Below are positions 61,138 to 64,000 of a stretch of 64,000 nt of DNA, one piece after another; within the stretch, counting starts at the first letter, position 1; every line of letters starts with the position of its first letter. Both the position numbers and the translations under genes were made by a program. The stretch comes from Ensifer adhaerens (lineage in GTDB: Bacteria; Pseudomonadota; Alphaproteobacteria; Rhizobiales; Rhizobiaceae): positions 124,001 to 188,000 of the forward strand of contig NZ_LGAP01000002.1 in NCBI RefSeq assembly GCF_001270265.1, written 5' to 3'. A model generated the notes under the pieces. That model had not been told where the DNA came from. It saw nothing but the letters and a program-made list of their open reading frames with translations, and did no database searches.

Positions 61138-61172
61138 GTGTCTGGAGACACCGGGAGGCGCCTGCCTCCCGG
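61138..61172 (-). other. Double hairpin between binding-protein and ATPase genes
   Basis: Two adjacent perfect hairpins, GTGTCT-GG-AGACAC (61138-61151) and CCGGGAGGC-GCCT-GCCTCCCGG (61151-61172), follow the stop of the binding-protein gene. Such stems often stabilise the abundant binding-protein mRNA and lower expression of the genes after it. No T-run follows. Confidence 0.55.
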
Positions 61173-61181
61173 CCTGTCCGA

Positions 61182-62414
61182 TCAGGCGTTGAGGAACTCG
61201 TCCCACTTCTGGATCAGGTGGTCGTACTCATCCGGCCACTGGTGCCAGTAGGCGACGTTCTTGGCGCGCTCTTCGAGCGAGCCGCCGTCGCGCAGGTCCC
61301 CTTCCTTGATGCCGCGCTCTTCGGCGCCGACCCAGGGCTTGCCCTCGTACCAGAAGGCGTATTTTTCCGGCGCCATGACGTTCTTGATGTTCGTCGACGG
61401 AGAGTAGTAGCCCTGCTCGGAAACGGTGATGCCCGGCTCGCCCGAGAGCCAGTAGTCGGCATAGGCGATGACCGCCTCCTTGTTGGCCGTTCCGGCGATC
61501 ATCGCCGGGCCGATCGCCCAACCACGATAGCCTTCCTTCGGCACGGCGTAGCGGCAGGGCTTACCCTGCGCCTTGACCGCCATCACGGCCGGCTGCCAGG
61601 CGTCGCAGACGACCATCTCGCCTGATGCCATCAGGTTGACGAGTTCGCCGAAATCGCCCCAGAGCGCGCGGAACTGGCCCTCCTTCTTCTTTGAGATCAG
61701 GAAGGCGGCAGCCTCGTCGATCTCGGCTGCGGTCGCATTGCCGGGGTTCTTGACGTCGGAAAGGCCGAGCGAGTTCATCGCCATCATCGCCTGGCCAATG
61801 GCGATCAGCGGATCGGTGTTGATGCCGGACTTTCCCTTCCACTTCGGATCGAAGATCGCGGTCCAGCTGTTGGCCTCTTCGGCCGACAGCACGTCCGGAT
61901 TGTAGCCGATGGAATCGTAATTATAGACCGCCGGCACCATGTTCAGCGCCGTCTGGCTTTCGTCGGTCCAGATCTGGCCGATGATCTGCGCGCCACGGTC
62001 CCACTTGTCGCTGGCAGTCGTGAAGGTATCGCGGATATTGGCCCAGTTCTTCAACGCCGAAGCCGGGATGGGCTCGACATTGTTGGTCATGACGATCGAC
62101 GGCAGGCGCTCGGCGATGATTTCCCAGCAATCATAGTCCTTGGAGCCGGAGAGGATCTTCGTCTGGGCATCCGGGAAGGTCGCCGCCGTTCCGGAGGTGC
62201 CGCCGACGCCGGCAGCCGCCTTGAACTGTTCGAGGATGCGTTCCTGAACGGTGACCGAAAGGCCGATGGTGCGCAGCTGCTGGCCCGCCAGATCGGCGGC
62301 CTGCGCGAAGGCGGCGCGCGACGACAGGAACGGCGTGCCGCCCCCCATGGCAAGCGCCATCATCCCGGCGGACCGTTTGAGGAGCGAGCGGCGATTGAGT
62401 TCCAGATTTGGCAT
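61182..62414 (-). CDS. Extracellular solute-binding protein (PotD-like, Tat signal)
   Basis: A 410-residue periplasmic binding protein. The N-terminus MPNLELNRRSLLKRSAGMMALAMGG...AAFAQA is a twin-arginine signal (RRSLLK) with an AxA cleavage near residue 37. The mature part has the family 1 polyamine/iron-type binding fold and ends WDEFLNA. GGAGAAGAGACA precedes the ATG. Tat export means it folds in the cytoplasm, perhaps with a cofactor or quickly. It is paralogous to the signal-less protein at 56359-57579. The ligand is likely the cyclic amide or imide processed by this cluster. Confidence 0.92.
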   Translation of the reverse strand: MPNLELNRRSLLKRSAGMMALAMGGGTPFLSSRAAFAQAADLAGQQLRTIGLSVTVQERILEQFKAAAGVGGTSGTAATFPDAQTKILSGSKDYDCWEIIAERLPSIVMTNNVEPIPASALKNWANIRDTFTTASDKWDRGAQIIGQIWTDESQTALNMVPAVYNYDSIGYNPDVLSAEEANSWTAIFDPKWKGKSGINTDPLIAIGQAMMAMNSLGLSDVKNPGNATAAEIDEAAAFLISKKKEGQFRALWGDFGELVNLMASGEMVVCDAWQPAVMAVKAQGKPCRYAVPKEGYRGWAIGPAMIAGTANKEAVIAYADYWLSGEPGITVSEQGYYSPSTNIKNVMAPEKYAFWYEGKPWVGAEERGIKEGDLRDGGSLEERAKNVAYWHQWPDEYDHLIQKWDEFLNA

Positions 62415-62492
62415 TGTCTCTTCTCCAGTTGTTGTTGTTCCCCGGAGCCCGTTTGATGCGAGCTCCTTGTTTCTTCACCGCGCAACGCGGCG

Positions 62493-63266
62493 CTAGTAGC
62501 GGCCCACCAGGAGGCCCCCATCCACGACCAGCACCTGGCCGGTCATGTATCTCGCGCTGTCGGATGCCAGGAACGCGATCACGTCGGCGATATCCTCCGG
62601 CGTTCCGAGCCTCTTCATCGGGATGAAGGCGGCAGCCGCCTCCGCGCCTTCCGGTCCCAGCGAATTCTCTTCAGAAAGCAGTTGCGCCGTGCGGATGTAG
62701 CCGGGTGCTACGCCGTTGACGCGAACGCCGTCGCCGGCAAGCTCGACCGCAAGCCCCCGAACCAGGCCGACCACGCCGGACTTGGCGGCGGAGTAATGCA
62801 CGTGCTCGTCCCAGCCATAGGCAACGCCCATGATCGAGGAGAGGGCGACGATGCTGCCCTCGCCGCGTTGGCGCATGCCGGGTGCAACGGCGCGCGCGAG
62901 GCGGAAGATGCCTTTGAGGTCGATGTCAAAGGTCAGGTCCCACTTGTCGTCGGTGAGCGCTGCAAGCGGTGTACGATGGGCAATGCCGGCATTGGCAACG
63001 ACCACATCGATGCGGCCGTGCCGCTTTTCCAGGTCAGCGACCAGCGCGTCGGTCGCAGATGTCGAGCGGACGTCGTAATAGGCAAATTCGGCAGAACCGC
63101 CAGCGTCTACGATAGCCTCGACCGTGGCCGATGCCTCACGCTCGAGGATGTCGGTGACGACGACATGATTGCCCTTGGCGGCGAATGCCCTGGCGGTCGC
63201 CTGGCCGATACCGATGCCGGCACCGGTGACGATGACAATGCGGGAAGTCTTGGGAGGATTTGGCAT
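62493..63266 (-). CDS. Short-chain dehydrogenase/reductase
   Basis: A 257-residue classical SDR. The cofactor motif is TGAGIGIG near residue 13, NAG appears at about 90, and the catalytic Tyr-x3-Lys is HYSAAKSG near 157, with a conserved Ser in ALSSIMG. It ends with a typical VVDGGLLVGRY tail. It oxidises or reduces a hydroxyl/carbonyl with NAD(P)H. The start at MPNPPK has AGGAAAG; the next ATG upstream is 6 nt away. It follows another SDR after 14 bp. The substrate is unknown. Confidence 0.9.
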   Translation of the reverse strand: MPNPPKTSRIVIVTGAGIGIGQATARAFAAKGNHVVVTDILEREASATVEAIVDAGGSAEFAYYDVRSTSATDALVADLEKRHGRIDVVVANAGIAHRTPLAALTDDKWDLTFDIDLKGIFRLARAVAPGMRQRGEGSIVALSSIMGVAYGWDEHVHYSAAKSGVVGLVRGLAVELAGDGVRVNGVAPGYIRTAQLLSEENSLGPEGAEAAAAFIPMKRLGTPEDIADVIAFLASDSARYMTGQVLVVDGGLLVGRY

Positions 63267-63280
63267 TTTCATCTTTCCTG

Positions 63281-64000
63281 TCAGAGCATCACGTCGCCGG
63301 AATTGGGCCCGAGCGTCTGGCCCACGAACAGGCTCGCCGATGGCGAAGCCAGGAACGAAACGGTCGCGGCGATTTCGTCCGGCTCGCCGAAACGCCCGAG
63401 CGGCAGCTGCGCCTTCTTGGCGGCCCGCCAATCCTCAGAAAGCCCCATCACCAGCGGCGTGTTTATGGGGCCGGGCGCGACCGCGTTGACGCGTACGCCG
63501 CGGCTGGAAACCTCGCGGGCAAGCGCCTTGGTCATGCCAATGATTGCGGCCTTGGCGGACGAATAGTGAACGAGCTCGACACCGCCGATCTGGCCAAGCT
63601 GCGAGGCCATGTTGACGATCACGCCCTCGCCGCGGGCAAGCATTGCCGGCAGCACCGCCTTGGTCATCAGGAAGGTGCCGCGCACATGCACCGCAAACAT
63701 CCGGTCGAAATCGGCGACCTCGAGATTTTCGAACAGCGCCTGATGGGCGATGCCTGCATTGTTGACGAGCAGCGCCGCGGGCCCATGGAGCTGGGCCGCC
63801 TTCTCAGCCGTCGCCTTGACGTCGGCTTCGCTCGAAACGTCGCCGGCAATCGCTGTCGCCACGCCGCCGGCCGCAGCGATCTCGTCCGCAACCGCCTTGC
63901 AGCGTTCCGGCGAAAGATCGTTGACGACGACGGCATAGCCGTCGGCCGCCAGCCTCAGAGCAATGGCCCGGCCGATGCCGGAACCGGCACCGGTGACGAT
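63281..64000 (-). CDS. Short-chain dehydrogenase/reductase (5' end outside the window)
   Basis: At least 239 codons of an SDR open through the right edge. The first visible residues are IVTGAGSGIGRAIALRLAADG, the cofactor-binding motif, so only a few N-terminal codons are missing. NNAG lies near the middle and the catalytic motif is HYSSAKAA. It is similar to, but distinct from, the SDR directly downstream; the pair may catalyse successive or reverse steps, or be a duplication. It is the most upstream visible gene of the minus-strand cluster. Confidence 0.9.
   Translation of the reverse strand: MVTGAGSGIGRAIALRLAADGYAVVVNDLSPERCKAVADEIAAAGGVATAIAGDVSSEADVKATAEKAAQLHGPAALLVNNAGIAHQALFENLEVADFDRMFAVHVRGTFLMTKAVLPAMLARGEGVIVNMASQLGQIGGVELVHYSSAKAAIIGMTKALAREVSSRGVRVNAVAPGPINTPLVMGLSEDWRAAKKAQLPLGRFGEPDEIAATVSFLASPSASLFVGQTLGPNSGDVML

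Overview
GC-rich window (about 60% GC by eye) with dense, short-spaced operons, many divergent regulator/target pairs and solute-binding-protein ABC systems. This is typical of a soil or plant-associated Rhizobiales/Rhizobiaceae genome (Rhizobium, Ensifer, Mesorhizobium or relatives). A RIME-like double palindrome, a carboxyspermidine polyamine pathway, a Blh-type metallo-hydrolase beside TauE/SafE, and an anti-Shine-Dalgarno sRNA candidate all fit. The mostly accessory catabolic content would suit a secondary replicon or a variable chromosomal region; that is inference. No rRNA, tRNA or CRISPR was seen.

Layout. 1-2.7 kb: end of a protein, an MBL-fold hydrolase, a TauE/SafE exporter and RNase HI. 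2.7-4.7 kb: an IS110-family element, a 190-bp inverted-repeat element and a small unknown gene. 4.9-7.3 kb: a citrate synthase fused to an N-terminal helix-turn-helix, divergent from a second citrate synthase. 7.4-15.1 kb: AraC/MFS, isochorismatase-like/GlxA, a small membrane protein, an LLM flavin enzyme and a DAACS symporter. 15.4-20.2 kb: a GNAT, a SARP-TolB_N-TPR regulator and two tandem paralogues of unknown function with duplicated upstream regions. 20.3-23.8 kb: a MocR regulator divergent from a threonine-dehydratase-like enzyme plus a VOC protein. 23.9-33.9 kb: a minus-strand operon with a LacI regulator, an Lpl/Ytc-type ABC importer, two ADP-ribosylglycohydrolase-fold proteins, an ATPase and a type III CoA-transferase. 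34-38 kb: a likely trans-acting sRNA, an unknown protein and carboxyspermidine decarboxylase/dehydrogenase. 38.3-47.6 kb: LysR/MFS, peptidase T, an ABC-F protein, GNAT plus GH20 hexosaminidase, and the remnant of an oligopeptide ABC ATPase. 47.8-64 kb: a class III aminotransferase, a GNAT and a large cyclic amide/imide catabolic cluster (HyuB, HyuA, AraC, amidase, signal-less SBP, CobW, CxxC protein, NodB-fold deacetylase/imidase, ABC ATPase, Tat-secreted SBP, two SDRs) that runs off the right edge.

How the genes work together. The two big minus-strand operons look like self-contained uptake-and-hydrolysis systems. The first would import a glycoside-like compound and act on it with two DraG-fold enzymes under a LacI repressor, whose operator appears both upstream of lacI and inside the first permease gene. 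The second would import a cyclic amide or imide, open the ring with imidase-like and HyuAB enzymes, and hydrolyse the half-amide with the amidase. Substrates are not determined for either. The fused HTH-citrate synthase is the most unusual single protein architecture.
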